From positions 79,495 to 143,494 of the forward strand of contig JACQFD010000017.1 in the NCBI GenBank assembly GCA_016200225.1: a DNA stretch of 64,000 nt, written 5' to 3'. The DNA is from Planctomycetota bacterium. Lineage in GTDB: Bacteria > Planctomycetota > UBA1135 > JACQFD01. Under the pieces are notes generated by a model, which saw only the letters and a list, made by a program, of their open reading frames with translations, was not told the origin of the DNA and did no database searches. Positions 7,526 through 16,560 of this stretch are shown piece after piece (the first letter of the stretch is position 1; every line of letters starts with the position of its first letter). The translations under genes and the position numbers were made by a program.

Positions 7526-9715
7526 TCAACGTAATATGAGCAGCGCGGCGACCACGACGAGCGCGAACACCGAGAATGCGACGTATTGTTGAATGCGTCC
7601 GGTCTGGAGCATCCGCGAAATCGATGCGATCGCCTGGGTTCCGAAACCCGCGAAATTAACAAATCCGTCGACGACCGTGCGATCGAACGACGCCGACGCA
7701 TCGGAACTCTTTTTCATGAGTCCGCCGACAAAGTTAACAATGCCGTCGATCACGTATTTATCGAACAAACTCGAAACTTTCGAAAAGACGAGCGTGCCCG
7801 CGATGAAGGTCTTTCCATAAAACTCGTCGAAATAGTATTTATTCAAAACGGTATTGTATACGGGGCGGATCGCGTTCGCGCACTTCTCCGCGGAGAACCA
7901 GCGGAAATAGTAGAATGCAAACGAAAGCGAAATGCCGAGTCCCGCGGCGCAAAGACTAAGAATCACCGCGTTCGAGTGCGCGCTTTCGTGTAATATATGT
8001 TCGTAATGTTCATGATGCTCCGCGAAGTGCCCGCCGAGCAATGTTTCAAATGGAACGTGGTCCTCCCAGATCGCGAGGAACCATGGGCGCGCCTCCGAAA
8101 ATAGCGGCGCGGGAATTCCGTGCGCGAACGGATATCCGCAAACGACCGCGAGCGAGCCCAATACAATTAATGGAATCGCCATCGCCGGTCCGGACTCGTG
8201 TGCATGGTCGAATTTCTCGCGGTCGCGCGGTTCGCCGTGGAACGTCATATGCACCAATCGAAACATATAAAATGCCGTGATGCACGATGCCGTCGCGAGG
8301 AACGCGATCGGTAAATAATAATACCAAATCCCCTCGTTCATCGCGCGCGCGAGCGCGTGCGCGAGGATCGCGTCCTTCGAGTAAAATCCGGCGAACAGCG
8401 GCACGCCCGCGATCGCGAGCGTCGACGCGAGCATCGTTAAATATGTAATCGGCAGTTTCCTGCGCAGTCCGCCCATTTCGCGCATGTCCTGCGTGTGGAC
8501 GGCGTGGATCACCGAACCCGATCCTAAGAATAAACACGCCTTGAAACAGGCGTGCGTGATCATGTGGAACAATCCCGCGCCGACGCCGCCGACGCCGATG
8601 CTCGCGATCATGAAACCCAATTGTGATATCGTCGAATACGCGAGAACTTTCTTAATATCGTTCGCGCAGATGCCGATCGTCGCGGCGAAAATGCCCGTGA
8701 ACGAGCCGACGATCGATACAACAATTCGCGCGTCGGGCGTCAGAATCGGAAACGCGCGTCCCACCAAATAAACGCCCGCCGCGACCATCGTGGCCGCGTG
8801 AATCATCGCGGACACGGGCGTCGGGCCCTCCATCGCGTCCGGCAGCCAGACGTGCAGCGGGAACTGCGCCGATTTGCCGACGGAACCGAGGAATACTAAA
8901 ATTCCCGCCGCCGTCAGCCATTCCGGCCATTCGTGGGTCGGCGAATTCTGAACCGCGATTTTTACTTTTTCGTAAAGTTCGGTGAATTGCAGCGTTCCAA
9001 AATGTTGGTACAGGATGCAAAGGCCGATCAAGAGGCAGACGTCGCCGATGCGCGTCGTCATGAAGGCCTTGAGCGAAGCTTTGCGCGCGGAATCCTTATA
9101 ATAAAAATGGCCGATGAGCAGGTACGAACAAAGGCCCATCAACTCCCAGAATATGAAGAAGAATATTAAATTATCCGAAATGACGAGGCCGAGCATCGCG
9201 AACGAAAACAACGAAATGTTCGCGAAAAATAAATGATAACGACTGTCGCCTTTCATGTAGCCCGCGCTGAACAAATGCACGAGCGAGCTCACGAGCGTGA
9301 CCACGACGAGCATCGCCGCCGATAAATTATCATAAAGCACGCCCGCGACGAGCGACGGCGACCCCGGCGAACTTCCGAGGAAATTCCACGAAAGTCCCAT
9401 CGTGCGGCTCTCAATCTTAAATTCGGGGCTCCAGGCGCCGAGACATTTCGCGAATTCATAGATCGCGATGCCAAAACCGGCGAACATCAGCGAAATGAGC
9501 ATCCAATCGCCCTGTCGCGGCAATTTGCGCCCGAAAAACAATTGAATAATATAACCGGCCAGCGGCAGCAGCGGGATCGCCATCAAAAGGTAAATATCCT
9601 TTTGTTCGAAACCCCAATTGGCCGACGCGAGCGCGCGCGCCGCGCCGCCCGCGGCCTCGCCCGCCTGTTCCGCGGTTTTGGCGTGCTCCTGAAGAATCGA
9701 AAGGATCGAGTGCAT
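7526..9715 (-). CDS. nuoL: NADH-quinone oxidoreductase subunit L
   Basis: 729-aa distal antiporter-like subunit of complex I. The core block VGKSAQFPLHVWLPDAMEGPTPVSAMIHAATMV contains the conserved lysine and glutamate, followed by KKVLAYSTISQLGFM. The N-terminal proton_antipo_N region is FANISLFSFAMLGLVISDNLIFFFIFWELMGLCSYLLIG. The long C-terminal part, past about residue 560, should form the lateral helix and an extra membrane segment that runs along NuoM and NuoN. Length is at the long end for NuoL. It is 6 nt downstream of nuoK. Confidence 0.95.
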   Translation of the reverse strand: MHSILSILQEHAKTAEQAGEAAGGAARALASANWGFEQKDIYLLMAIPLLPLAGYIIQLFFGRKLPRQGDWMLISLMFAGFGIAIYEFAKCLGAWSPEFKIESRTMGLSWNFLGSSPGSPSLVAGVLYDNLSAAMLVVVTLVSSLVHLFSAGYMKGDSRYHLFFANISLFSFAMLGLVISDNLIFFFIFWELMGLCSYLLIGHFYYKDSARKASLKAFMTTRIGDVCLLIGLCILYQHFGTLQFTELYEKVKIAVQNSPTHEWPEWLTAAGILVFLGSVGKSAQFPLHVWLPDAMEGPTPVSAMIHAATMVAAGVYLVGRAFPILTPDARIVVSIVGSFTGIFAATIGICANDIKKVLAYSTISQLGFMIASIGVGGVGAGLFHMITHACFKACLFLGSGSVIHAVHTQDMREMGGLRRKLPITYLTMLASTLAIAGVPLFAGFYSKDAILAHALARAMNEGIWYYYLPIAFLATASCITAFYMFRLVHMTFHGEPRDREKFDHAHESGPAMAIPLIVLGSLAVVCGYPFAHGIPAPLFSEARPWFLAIWEDHVPFETLLGGHFAEHHEHYEHILHESAHSNAVILSLCAAGLGISLSFAFYYFRWFSAEKCANAIRPVYNTVLNKYYFDEFYGKTFIAGTLVFSKVSSLFDKYVIDGIVNFVGGLMKKSSDASASFDRTVVDGFVNFAGFGTQAIASISRMLQTGRIQQYVAFSVFALVVVAALLILR

Positions 9716-9721
9716 TCCCGG

Positions 9722-10021
9722 CTACTCCTTTAACAAATCCGGATCGTCGGGACGGATCGAATCGAAAAGACCGAATACATTTAATACAATTGCGAGCGCG
9801 ACCGCGGCCTCGGCGGCGGCAAGAATGATCGAAAAAATCGCGAACACCTGGCCGTCCAGATGTCCATTGAATCGCGAAAACGCGACAAGATTCAAATTCG
9901 CCGCGTTCAGAATGAGCTCGATGCCCATTAAAATATATATAACATTTTTCCGCGCGACGGTGCAGACGATGCCGCACGCGAGCATGACCGCGGAAACGAT
10001 AAGATAACCCGCGAGACCCAT
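9722..10021 (-). CDS. nuoK: NADH-quinone oxidoreductase subunit K
   Basis: 99 aa, three transmembrane helices, the normal size for NuoK. Visible hallmarks are the conserved glutamate in YILMGIELILNAANLNLVAFS and the second in AAAEAAVALAIVLNVF. The start is the ATG at 10021 (MGLAGYLIVSAVML), one base beyond the nuoJ stop; the open frame extends further upstream, but that part only reads the nuoJ tandem repeat in another frame. It forms part of the membrane proton pathway next to NuoN and NuoJ. Confidence 0.95.
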   Translation of the reverse strand: MGLAGYLIVSAVMLACGIVCTVARKNVIYILMGIELILNAANLNLVAFSRFNGHLDGQVFAIFSIILAAAEAAVALAIVLNVFGLFDSIRPDDPDLLKE

Positions 10022-10022
10022 A

Positions 10023-10622
10023 TTAAGATTTACCTCCGGGGGCGCTCGAAGCACGGCCGATGGCCTGCGACGTTCCACCGATGGCCTGCGACGTTCCACC
10101 GATGGCCTGCGACGTTGCACCTATGGATTGCATCGTGCGCCGTCGTGCGATGAATACCGAACCGATGAGAGCAACTAACAATACGATCGATACCAATTCG
10201 AACGGCACGAGGTAGCCGTCGGGTTTTAATAATGCCCGTCCGATCGGCGCCGCGGTGGGTCCGGGGATCGGGAGGTCCGGTTTTTCGACCCATTTCACAA
10301 CCGATCCGATTTGAAACGCGAGTCCGCCTACGATGGCGAACACCGGAATCCCGAAACCGAGCACGCGCTTCACGCTGCGCTCTTTTTTGTCCGGCGGCGT
10401 CAACATGATGCCGAAGAGAATTAATATTAAAATTCCGCCGACGTATATCAACACTTGCGAAACGGCGATGAAATCGGCTCCGAGTAATATAAATAATCCG
10501 GCGACGCCGAGAAACGCCGCCATCAACGCGAACGCGCTGTGCACGACGTAGCGCAGCCAAACGGTGGCCAGCGAACCGGCGATCGCGAGCGCGGCAAACA
10601 GAATAAAAAATAACGTTTCCAT
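10023..10622 (-). CDS. nuoJ: NADH-quinone oxidoreductase subunit J
   Basis: 199 aa with five predicted transmembrane helices. The start at the ATG at 10622 (METLFFILFAALAIAGSL) matches the family; the longer upstream frame overlaps the end of nuoI and is very arginine-rich. The family-typical helix with a conserved pi-bulge region is FIAVSQVLIYVGGILILILFGIML. The C-terminus carries three tandem 7-residue repeats (TSQAIGG type) from a 21-bp DNA repeat, which is unusual for NuoJ and lies after the last helix, so it is probably a cytoplasmic or periplasmic tail without a role in pumping. Confidence 0.93.
   Translation of the reverse strand: METLFFILFAALAIAGSLATVWLRYVVHSAFALMAAFLGVAGLFILLGADFIAVSQVLIYVGGILILILFGIMLTPPDKKERSVKRVLGFGIPVFAIVGGLAFQIGSVVKWVEKPDLPIPGPTAAPIGRALLKPDGYLVPFELVSIVLLVALIGSVFIARRRTMQSIGATSQAIGGTSQAIGGTSQAIGRASSAPGGKS
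10059..10121. repeat. Three 21-bp tandem repeats inside nuoJ
   Basis: Units at 10059-10079, 10080-10100 and 10101-10121 read GATGGCCTGCGACGTTCCAC plus C; the third has one mismatch (G for C). The length is a multiple of three, so copy-number changes keep the nuoJ frame. Confidence 0.95.
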
Positions 10623-10651
10623 GAATTTTCGCCGAAAGGCTGAATTGATAA

Positions 10652-11203
10652 TTAAGAATGTTCCGGCGCGTCGGCGGGCGCGGCGCCGGCTTTGGGCGCG
10701 TCCTTCGCGGCGGCGCCGGAGGCTTTCGCGGCCTCGGCGGCCTCGAATCGTTGTTTCGCCTCGGCGCTCATGCCTTTCCAACTTAATAAATCGAGGACGA
10801 GGTCGCGGCGATCATAAGTAACGAGCGCGAATTCTTTGCCTTCGTGAATGCAATCCTTCGGGCAGGGATACGTGCATAATTCGCAAAACATGCAACGGTT
10901 ATAATCGACCGTGAACGAAACCCATTCGAGTTCCTTCCCGTGGCGCACGGCTTCCATCGATATGCAATCGACGGGACACGCGCGCGCGCACATGAAACAG
11001 TAAATACACTTTTCCTGTTCGAGATAGTGGATTCCGCGGTAGCGGTCGGGAATCGGCATCCGCTCCTCGGGGTACTGCACGGTCTCCGGCTTTTTGAAAA
11101 AATATTTTAATGTAATCCGCATGCCGACGAGCGCGGTCCAGAAGCCAAGCCAGACTTCGTTGAACCAGCCCGAGGACTTCAGTGTATGCGTGGGAGCGAC
11201 CAT
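10652..11203 (-). CDS. nuoI: NADH-quinone oxidoreductase subunit I (2x[4Fe-4S])
   Basis: 183-aa peripheral subunit that carries clusters N6a and N6b and passes electrons to NuoB. Both ferredoxin motifs are intact: CIYCFMCARACPVDCI and CMFCELCTYPCPKDCI. The N-terminus (GFWTALVGMRITLKYFFKKPETVQYPEERMPIPDRYRGIH) contains the amphipathic membrane-anchoring part. The last 40 or so residues form an Ala/Lys/Glu-rich extension past the usual NuoI end. It lies 33 nt after nuoH and 29 nt before nuoJ. Confidence 0.96.
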   Translation of the reverse strand: MVAPTHTLKSSGWFNEVWLGFWTALVGMRITLKYFFKKPETVQYPEERMPIPDRYRGIHYLEQEKCIYCFMCARACPVDCISMEAVRHGKELEWVSFTVDYNRCMFCELCTYPCPKDCIHEGKEFALVTYDRRDLVLDLLSWKGMSAEAKQRFEAAEAAKASGAAAKDAPKAGAAPADAPEHS

Positions 11204-11236
11204 GATTGTTATATTTATCGAACCGGAGTGAACGGA

Positions 11237-12571
11237 TTAAGTTTGAATGGCGCCCGGCGCCGACGAACGCGCGGCGAAAGGCGCGGCCGCCGAATCGACG
11301 GATTGTTTTCTTAGCATCCAGCCGAGTAGTAAACATACAAAAACGACGAGCGCGGGCGTCGCGGCCTGCATCCAGAACGGCCGGTCGTTGAACGGCAGTC
11401 CGCCGGCGACCAACACTTCCCAGCCGGCCGACGCGACGACGAGGCCGAGGCCGATCGGCGTGAGATATTTGTAGCTCATCACCATGACCTGGTCGACGCG
11501 GAGGCGCGGAAGCGTCCAGCGGACCCAGATCATGAGTAATATCATGCAAAGCGACTTTATGACAAAAACAAGCAGTTGCGTCGCCACGAGCCAGCCGCCG
11601 TGCAAGACATCAATTCCGGGGAAATTCCAGCCGCCGAGAAACAGCGCCACGCCGAGCGCCGACATAATGAACATCGCGCCGTATTCTTCGAGAAAGAAAA
11701 ACGAAAATCGGATTCCCGAATATTCGACGTGGAACCCGGCGACCAGCTCCGATTCCGATTCCGGAAGATCGAAGGGCGCGCGCTTCGTTTCGGCGAGCGC
11801 CGCGACGAAATATAATACAAATGCGGGCAGACAGATCGGATTCTGGAATATAAGCCAGCACGCGCCCGACCACGACGATTGCGATTCTGTTATTTCGCGC
11901 AGGTTCATGCTGCCGGCGACGACCGCGGGCACGAGGAGCGAAAGACCAAGCGGGATTTCATACGAAACCACCTGCGCCGCCTCGCGCATGGCGCCGTAGA
12001 GGGCCCATTTGTTATTACTCGACCAGCCCGCCATGATGACGCCGATCGTGGCGAGAGACGAAACGGCGATAATAAATATAATTCCAAGATTCAGATCGGT
12101 GAATCCGGCCCCCGCGGCCATGGGCAGCGCGGCGAACATGCCGAGCGCGCTCGCCATCACGAGCGCCGGCGCGAGAATGAACAAACTTCGGTCGGCGCCA
12201 GAGGGAATAATATCTTCTTTTAATAATAACTTAACGCCGTCGGCGAGCGATTGTAATAATCCGAACGGACCGACGCGGTTCGGACCGATGCGCGATTGAA
12301 TTCTTCCCGCGACGCGCCGTTCGAGCCAGATACTAAACATCGCGACGACGGAAATGAACGCGAGGACGAGTCCCACGGCGATGCCCGCGCCGACCGCCGC
12401 GACGATCCAGTCGGGCGGAACGGGCGCTTCCTCATAGCCGGCCGCGTTCGCGAGCCATTTGGATAATGAGCATTTGCGCGCCCATTCTATTAAATCGATC
12501 GTCCAATTGGTTCCCGGCGCGGCACGGCGCGCCTGGCCTCCGATCGATTCCATCACATGCAGGCTGATCAT
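11237..12571 (-). CDS. nuoH: NADH-quinone oxidoreductase subunit H
   Basis: 444-aa membrane subunit forming most of the quinone-binding chamber. Blocks seen: WLERRVAGRIQSRIGPNRVGPFGLLQSLADGVKLLLKEDI, EIPLGLSLLVPAVVAGSMNL, and KRAPFDLPESESELVAGFHVEYSGIRFSFFFLEEY, the acidic quinone-loop signature. Two cores of the C-terminal half (WVRWTLPRLRVDQVM) also fit. The N-terminus is about 45 residues longer than usual. Its ATG overlaps the nuoD stop by one base, which implies translational coupling. Confidence 0.96.
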   Translation of the reverse strand: MISLHVMESIGGQARRAAPGTNWTIDLIEWARKCSLSKWLANAAGYEEAPVPPDWIVAAVGAGIAVGLVLAFISVVAMFSIWLERRVAGRIQSRIGPNRVGPFGLLQSLADGVKLLLKEDIIPSGADRSLFILAPALVMASALGMFAALPMAAGAGFTDLNLGIIFIIAVSSLATIGVIMAGWSSNNKWALYGAMREAAQVVSYEIPLGLSLLVPAVVAGSMNLREITESQSSWSGACWLIFQNPICLPAFVLYFVAALAETKRAPFDLPESESELVAGFHVEYSGIRFSFFFLEEYGAMFIMSALGVALFLGGWNFPGIDVLHGGWLVATQLLVFVIKSLCMILLMIWVRWTLPRLRVDQVMVMSYKYLTPIGLGLVVASAGWEVLVAGGLPFNDRPFWMQAATPALVVFVCLLLGWMLRKQSVDSAAAPFAARSSAPGAIQT

Positions 12572-13830
12572 TAACGATCCACCTCGCCGAGAACGATATC
12601 GATCGAACCGATGACCGCGACCGCGTCGGCGAGCATCGTGCCGGGCAGCGCCTTCGGCAGAATTGATAAATTACAGAAAGACGGACCTCGCACGCGCAGC
12701 CGGATCGCTTTTTTGTCGCCGCCGCTGATCACGAAATGTCCGAGTTCGCCGCGCGGATTTTCGATGCCGACATAGGCATGGCCCGCCGGGACGCGCAACG
12801 CGGCCGAAAGTTTCGCGAGCGTCGGACCCTCCTGGATCCCCGCGAGACACTGCCGCACGATCTTTACAGATTCGCGCATTTCTTGCATGCGGACATCATA
12901 ACGATCCCAGCAGTCGCCGACCGTTCCCTTGCGGCCGGAGCCGACCGGAATATCGAATTCGAATTTATTATATAACTCGTACGGCTGCGCTTTGCGAAGA
13001 TCGTACGCGATGCCGGAGCCGCGGAGGCACGGCCCGGTGAGTCCGAACGCGAGCGCGTCCTCGACGGAAATCACGCCGACGTTGGCCGTGCGCGAGACGA
13101 ATATCGAATTCTCCGAGAGAAGATCGTTATATTCCTTCCACTTCTCCTCGAAATCATTACAAAACGCCGCGACTTCCTCGAGCCAGCCCGGGGGCGAATC
13201 GTTAAATACGCCTCCGATGCGAATATAACTATACGTGAGCCGCGCGCCGCAGATTTTCTCGAACAGCGAAAGAATCCACTCGCGCTCGCGAAAACTATAG
13301 AAAAACGGCGTGAACGCGCCGAGGTCGAGGCCGTAGGTTCCAAATGCTATCAAGTGCGAACCGATGCGATTTAATTCCGCGCAGATCGTGCGGATGTACA
13401 TCGCGCGTTCGGGAATCTCGATGCCGAGCAGCTTTTCCACGGCCATCGAATAGCCGAGATTATTATTCATCGCGGCCAGATAATCATAACGATCCGTGTA
13501 CGGCAAATATTGTATCCACTCGACGGATTCGCCGATTTTTTCGGCGCAACGATGAATATAACCGATGTACGGAACGGCGCCTGTTACAATTTCGCCGTCG
13601 ACCCTCAATAACAATCTCAAAACGCCGTGCGTGGACGGGTGCTGCGGGCCCATGTTCATTTCCATGTCCTGCGTGCGGACGTCCATCACCATCTCGCGTT
13701 CGTTCCGCGCGAGCGGCGTCGCGAACTTCGGCTTTAAATTAAAATCCTCGTCGTAATCCCCCTGGCCCGCGGGCTTCACGGGCAGAGTCGCCGCCGCGCC
13801 GCGCGCGGGTGTTTCGCTGGATGGGACCAT
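12571..13830 (-). CDS. nuoD: NADH-quinone oxidoreductase subunit D
   Basis: 419-aa 49-kDa-type subunit that forms the quinone-reduction site with NuoB. The signature MNMGPQHPSTHGVLRLLLRVDGE is intact, including the His and nearby Tyr (PYTDRYDYLAAMNNN) that line the quinone cavity. It continues through GGVFNDSPPGW and ENPRGELGHFVISGG to the C-terminal DIVLGEVDR. The N-terminal 58 residues are an extra Pro/Ala/Asp-rich lead. nuoC is a separate gene 64 nt upstream rather than a nuoCD fusion. Confidence 0.96.
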   Translation of the reverse strand: MVPSSETPARGAAATLPVKPAGQGDYDEDFNLKPKFATPLARNEREMVMDVRTQDMEMNMGPQHPSTHGVLRLLLRVDGEIVTGAVPYIGYIHRCAEKIGESVEWIQYLPYTDRYDYLAAMNNNLGYSMAVEKLLGIEIPERAMYIRTICAELNRIGSHLIAFGTYGLDLGAFTPFFYSFREREWILSLFEKICGARLTYSYIRIGGVFNDSPPGWLEEVAAFCNDFEEKWKEYNDLLSENSIFVSRTANVGVISVEDALAFGLTGPCLRGSGIAYDLRKAQPYELYNKFEFDIPVGSGRKGTVGDCWDRYDVRMQEMRESVKIVRQCLAGIQEGPTLAKLSAALRVPAGHAYVGIENPRGELGHFVISGGDKKAIRLRVRGPSFCNLSILPKALPGTMLADAVAVIGSIDIVLGEVDR

Positions 13831-13894
13831 GTTAATTATAAAAAAGTATTATATTTAATGATTTCCGGGTTTAATGAGTATCGGGCGGCGGCGA

Positions 13895-14476
13895 TCAAAC
13901 GCACGAAATGCCGTGATACTCCTTCGGGAATTCGTAGTCTTTGAGCAGCGGGAATCCGACCCAGTCTTCGGGGCACAAAATCCGGCGCAAATCGCTGTGG
14001 CCGCGAAACACGACGCCGAAAAAATCGTATGTTTCGCGTTCGTGCCAATTCGCGGCGGCCCAGACGCCTTCGACGGTGTCGATCTCGGGCGCGGCTTTCG
14101 GCACCCACGCGCGAATCTGCGCGCGTTGATTATTTGCAACCGAAAGCAAATGATAAATAATCGCGAGTTTGTCGTCCTCTTTTGAATAATCGACGCCCGA
14201 AATGCACATGACGATTTCGTAGCGGCAGTCCGGATCGTCGCGCAGAACTTTACAAATATCCGCGATTTTGGCCGCGGGAACGTCAATATAACCTTCGCAC
14301 TGCTTCGCGCCCCACGGAACGATTTTGAGATCGTTCGCGTCGCAAGGCCCGCCCGGACTCGACAGCGTCGCTTTCAATTTCTCGAGCGAATGATCCCACG
14401 GAGACGGCAGCCAGTGCCGCGGCACGGCGGCCGCGCCTTTCGGTTCGGGAGTTGTAGGTTTCGGATCGCTCGCCAC
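13895..14476 (-). CDS. nuoC: NADH-quinone oxidoreductase subunit C
   Basis: 193-aa 30-kDa-type subunit that packs against NuoD and NuoI. The family signature NWHERETYDFFGVVFRGHSDLRRILCPEDWVGFPLLKDYEFPKEYHGI is complete at the C-terminus, and the N-terminal alpha/beta domain shows CKVLRDDPDCRYEIVMCISGVDY. Residues 1-30 are a Pro/Ala-rich lead. It sits 53 nt after nuoB. Confidence 0.95.
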   Translation of the reverse strand: MASDPKPTTPEPKGAAAVPRHWLPSPWDHSLEKLKATLSSPGGPCDANDLKIVPWGAKQCEGYIDVPAAKIADICKVLRDDPDCRYEIVMCISGVDYSKEDDKLAIIYHLLSVANNQRAQIRAWVPKAAPEIDTVEGVWAAANWHERETYDFFGVVFRGHSDLRRILCPEDWVGFPLLKDYEFPKEYHGISCV

Positions 14477-14529
14477 GGGAGTTTATATATACAGATTCGG
14501 TTCGGTTTTATTCTTTATTTCGTTCGAAT

Positions 14530-15078
14530 TCACGCATGCGCGGCCGGCTCGGCGCTCGCGACCGACGGCAGCGAATCCACGGCTCTCGGCGCCCGGCGCA
14601 GAATGCGGTCGCGCCGGATCTTGTCCTGTAATTTAAACAATCCCTCGAGCAGCGCTTCCGGACGCGGCGGACAGCCGGCAACATAAACATCGACGGGAAC
14701 CGCGCGGTCGACGCCCTTCACGACGTTGTATCCAAATAAATAATACGGTCCGCCGCCGACGGCGCACGCGCCCATGGCGATGACATATTTGGGTTCCGGC
14801 ATTTGTTCATAAAGGCGCCGGATGCGCTCGGCCATTTTGAAAGATACAGTTCCGGCGACGATCATGAGGTCGGACTGGCGCGGCGTGGCGCGAAACGCGC
14901 CCGCGCCGAAGCGGTCGATGTCGAACTTGCCCGCGCCGACCGCCATCATTTCGATGGCGCAGCACGCGAGGCCGAATGTCATCGGCCAGATCGAAGAAAG
15001 GCGCGCCCAGTTGAGCAGCCAATCGACTTTGGTGCAGATGACGTTGTCGTCGTCGAATTTATTAGCAAGCAGGGGCAT
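14530..15078 (-). CDS. nuoB: NADH-quinone oxidoreductase subunit B (N2 cluster)
   Basis: 182 aa. It holds the terminal [4Fe-4S] cluster N2. All four ligands are visible: the adjacent pair in [11 protein letters not shown], then MGACAVGGG and [14 protein letters not shown]. The VIAMGACAV and [12 protein letters not shown] blocks are canonical. Length is normal, with a short variable C-terminus after KIRRDRIL. nuoA lies 45 nt upstream. Confidence 0.96.
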   Translation of the reverse strand: MPLLANKFDDDNVICTKVDWLLNWARLSSIWPMTFGLACCAIEMMAVGAGKFDIDRFGAGAFRATPRQSDLMIVAGTVSFKMAERIRRLYEQMPEPKYVIAMGACAVGGGPYYLFGYNVVKGVDRAVPVDVYVAGCPPRPEALLEGLFKLQDKIRRDRILRRAPRAVDSLPSVASAEPAAHA

Positions 15079-15123
15079 TGTTCGGTTTTTGCTTCGGTCG
15101 TTTGCGTTTTTGTAATAATTGAA

Positions 15124-15621
15124 TCAGGAATTTTCGGCCGCGGCCGCGGCGTTCGCGGCGGCTTCCGCGCGGGATTTTTTCAAATCGTCCCGTTGAACTT
15201 GCAATTGATGATCGAAAAGTGAGTCGTCCGCGTCCGCGCCGCCTGTAACTGTTGCATTCCACGATTTAACCCAGTCGAGATCGCCCTTGACCCACACGTA
15301 GGCGAGTCCGAGGCCCAAAATAAACAAAAACAGGACGCCTTCCCAGAACGCGATCGGCCCGAGTTCGCGCAACACGACGGCCCACGGAAATAGAAATGCA
15401 ATTTCAACCGCGAATACTAAATAAATCAGCGCGGTCGTATAAAATCGAATATCGAATCGAATCCACGAATCGCCGATGACTTCTTCGCCGCATTCGTACG
15501 GAGATAACTTTTCGGCGGTGGGCTTGTGCGGACGTACGAGTCCGCCCAGAAACAAGTTGAGGAATACAAACAGTAAACCTGTAACTATAAAAACGAAAAC
15601 GTTAAAATAGTCAAAATACAT
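15124..15621 (-). CDS. nuoA: NADH-quinone oxidoreductase subunit A
   Basis: 165 aa with three transmembrane helices, the first gene of the nuo operon. Family blocks: LVRPHKPTAEKLSPYECGEEVIGDSWIRFDIRFYTTALIYLVFAVEIAFLFPWAVVLRELG, with the conserved Cys loop (YECG) and the acidic helix-2 residues. The last 40 or so residues are an extra hydrophilic, Ala/Glu-rich tail. The 211 bases between this gene and the oxidoreductase-like gene upstream hold no other gene, and I see no clear promoter there; that gap is the likely site of one. Confidence 0.95.
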   Translation of the reverse strand: MYFDYFNVFVFIVTGLLFVFLNLFLGGLVRPHKPTAEKLSPYECGEEVIGDSWIRFDIRFYTTALIYLVFAVEIAFLFPWAVVLRELGPIAFWEGVLFLFILGLGLAYVWVKGDLDWVKSWNATVTGGADADDSLFDHQLQVQRDDLKKSRAEAAANAAAAAENS

Positions 15622-15832
15622 CTAATGTTCAGGTTTGTTTGTAACTGTTGGAGTAGCGTCGGGGGGTGTTGCGGGGACGCAGGACGGTCAAAACAGGTCG
15701 CGGCCGCGTGTCAGCAATACCAACACGCGTTCCATCGAATTTGATCGGGCGCAATGTAGCCGATCGGAGTGCCCCCGTTCGAGAACGGCTTTCCCGCGAC
15801 AGGCGACGGAAAAGTCGACGTGGCATTCGCAT

Positions 15833-16555
15833 TTAGGATCTGCGGCGTTTCAAGAGCACTCCGGACCAGACAACGTCCGAGCGGCGCGCAAGCGAGAGCG
15901 CGCCGAGCGCGTCGTCCGCGGGATGTTCGCGCGGCACGGCCTGCATGGAGGCGCGCATCGCAAGATCGCTTCCCTCGTCATGAAATGTCGTGCACGCGCT
16001 TCGAAGAACAACCGCAGCACTTCCTTCAAATTCCATGGCTTCCCGAATGAACGTGGCCGCGGATTCCGTGTCCGCAGCGATCCCGGATGCTACAAAAGCG
16101 AAATTCGCTTGAATACACAGTTCCAAGCAACCGGCTCCGGCGACGGGGAGCGCCTCCGAAAACGAGCCCGCCGATTGTGCCGCAATTCCATTGTCCAGTA
16201 TGAGATAGAGCAATTTCGGTCCGCGCTTTCCAACGGCGTGTAATGCTAATAATCCAGCCGTACGCGCTTCCATGTCGCCGGCGATCGCGACGACGGACAA
16301 ATCGCGCCGCTGCATCGCAAGTCCCGCCGCCACTGTAAGCGTCAATCCTGCAGGAACTTCAAGACGATATCCGCGCATTCCACGGGGCAATTTTCCGGCA
16401 CAACCCGGGCCGCTGACGCACACGAGACGTTCCTCGGGCAACCGCATGGCCACCAAGGCCCGTGCAAGGGCGCCGAGTGCACCCGCGTGGCCACAAGTCG
16501 CACACCAATTTGGACTTGCGCTCGGAGCCGTGGAGTCTTGAGGGGCGGGTTTCAT
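15833..16555 (-). CDS. 2-oxoacid:ferredoxin oxidoreductase beta-subunit-like protein, atypical
   Basis: 240 aa, related to the beta subunit (KorB/PorB) of enzymes that oxidise 2-oxoacids to acyl-CoA and reduce ferredoxin. The Fe-S loop entry WCATCGH (residues 17-23) and GPGCAGK (49-55) keep three cysteines in the expected places. The thiamine-diphosphate signature is degraded: expected GDG reads GDM (93-95), and the partner NN reads DN (121-122). The last 60 residues are divergent. It follows the alpha-like gene by 5 nt and precedes nuoA in the same direction, so it may serve the NuoEFG-less complex I; that is inference. It may no longer be a working 2-oxoacid enzyme. Confidence 0.65.
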   Translation of the reverse strand: MKPAPQDSTAPSASPNWCATCGHAGALGALARALVAMRLPEERLVCVSGPGCAGKLPRGMRGYRLEVPAGLTLTVAAGLAMQRRDLSVVAIAGDMEARTAGLLALHAVGKRGPKLLYLILDNGIAAQSAGSFSEALPVAGAGCLELCIQANFAFVASGIAADTESAATFIREAMEFEGSAAVVLRSACTTFHDEGSDLAMRASMQAVPREHPADDALGALSLARRSDVVWSGVLLKRRRS

Positions 16556-16560
16556 GTACG

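Noticed and set aside
9722..10120. A nuoK start further upstream at 10120.
   Set aside because: The extra 33 residues (RRRPSVE repeats) are the nuoJ 21-bp repeat read in another frame; the family start is at 10021.
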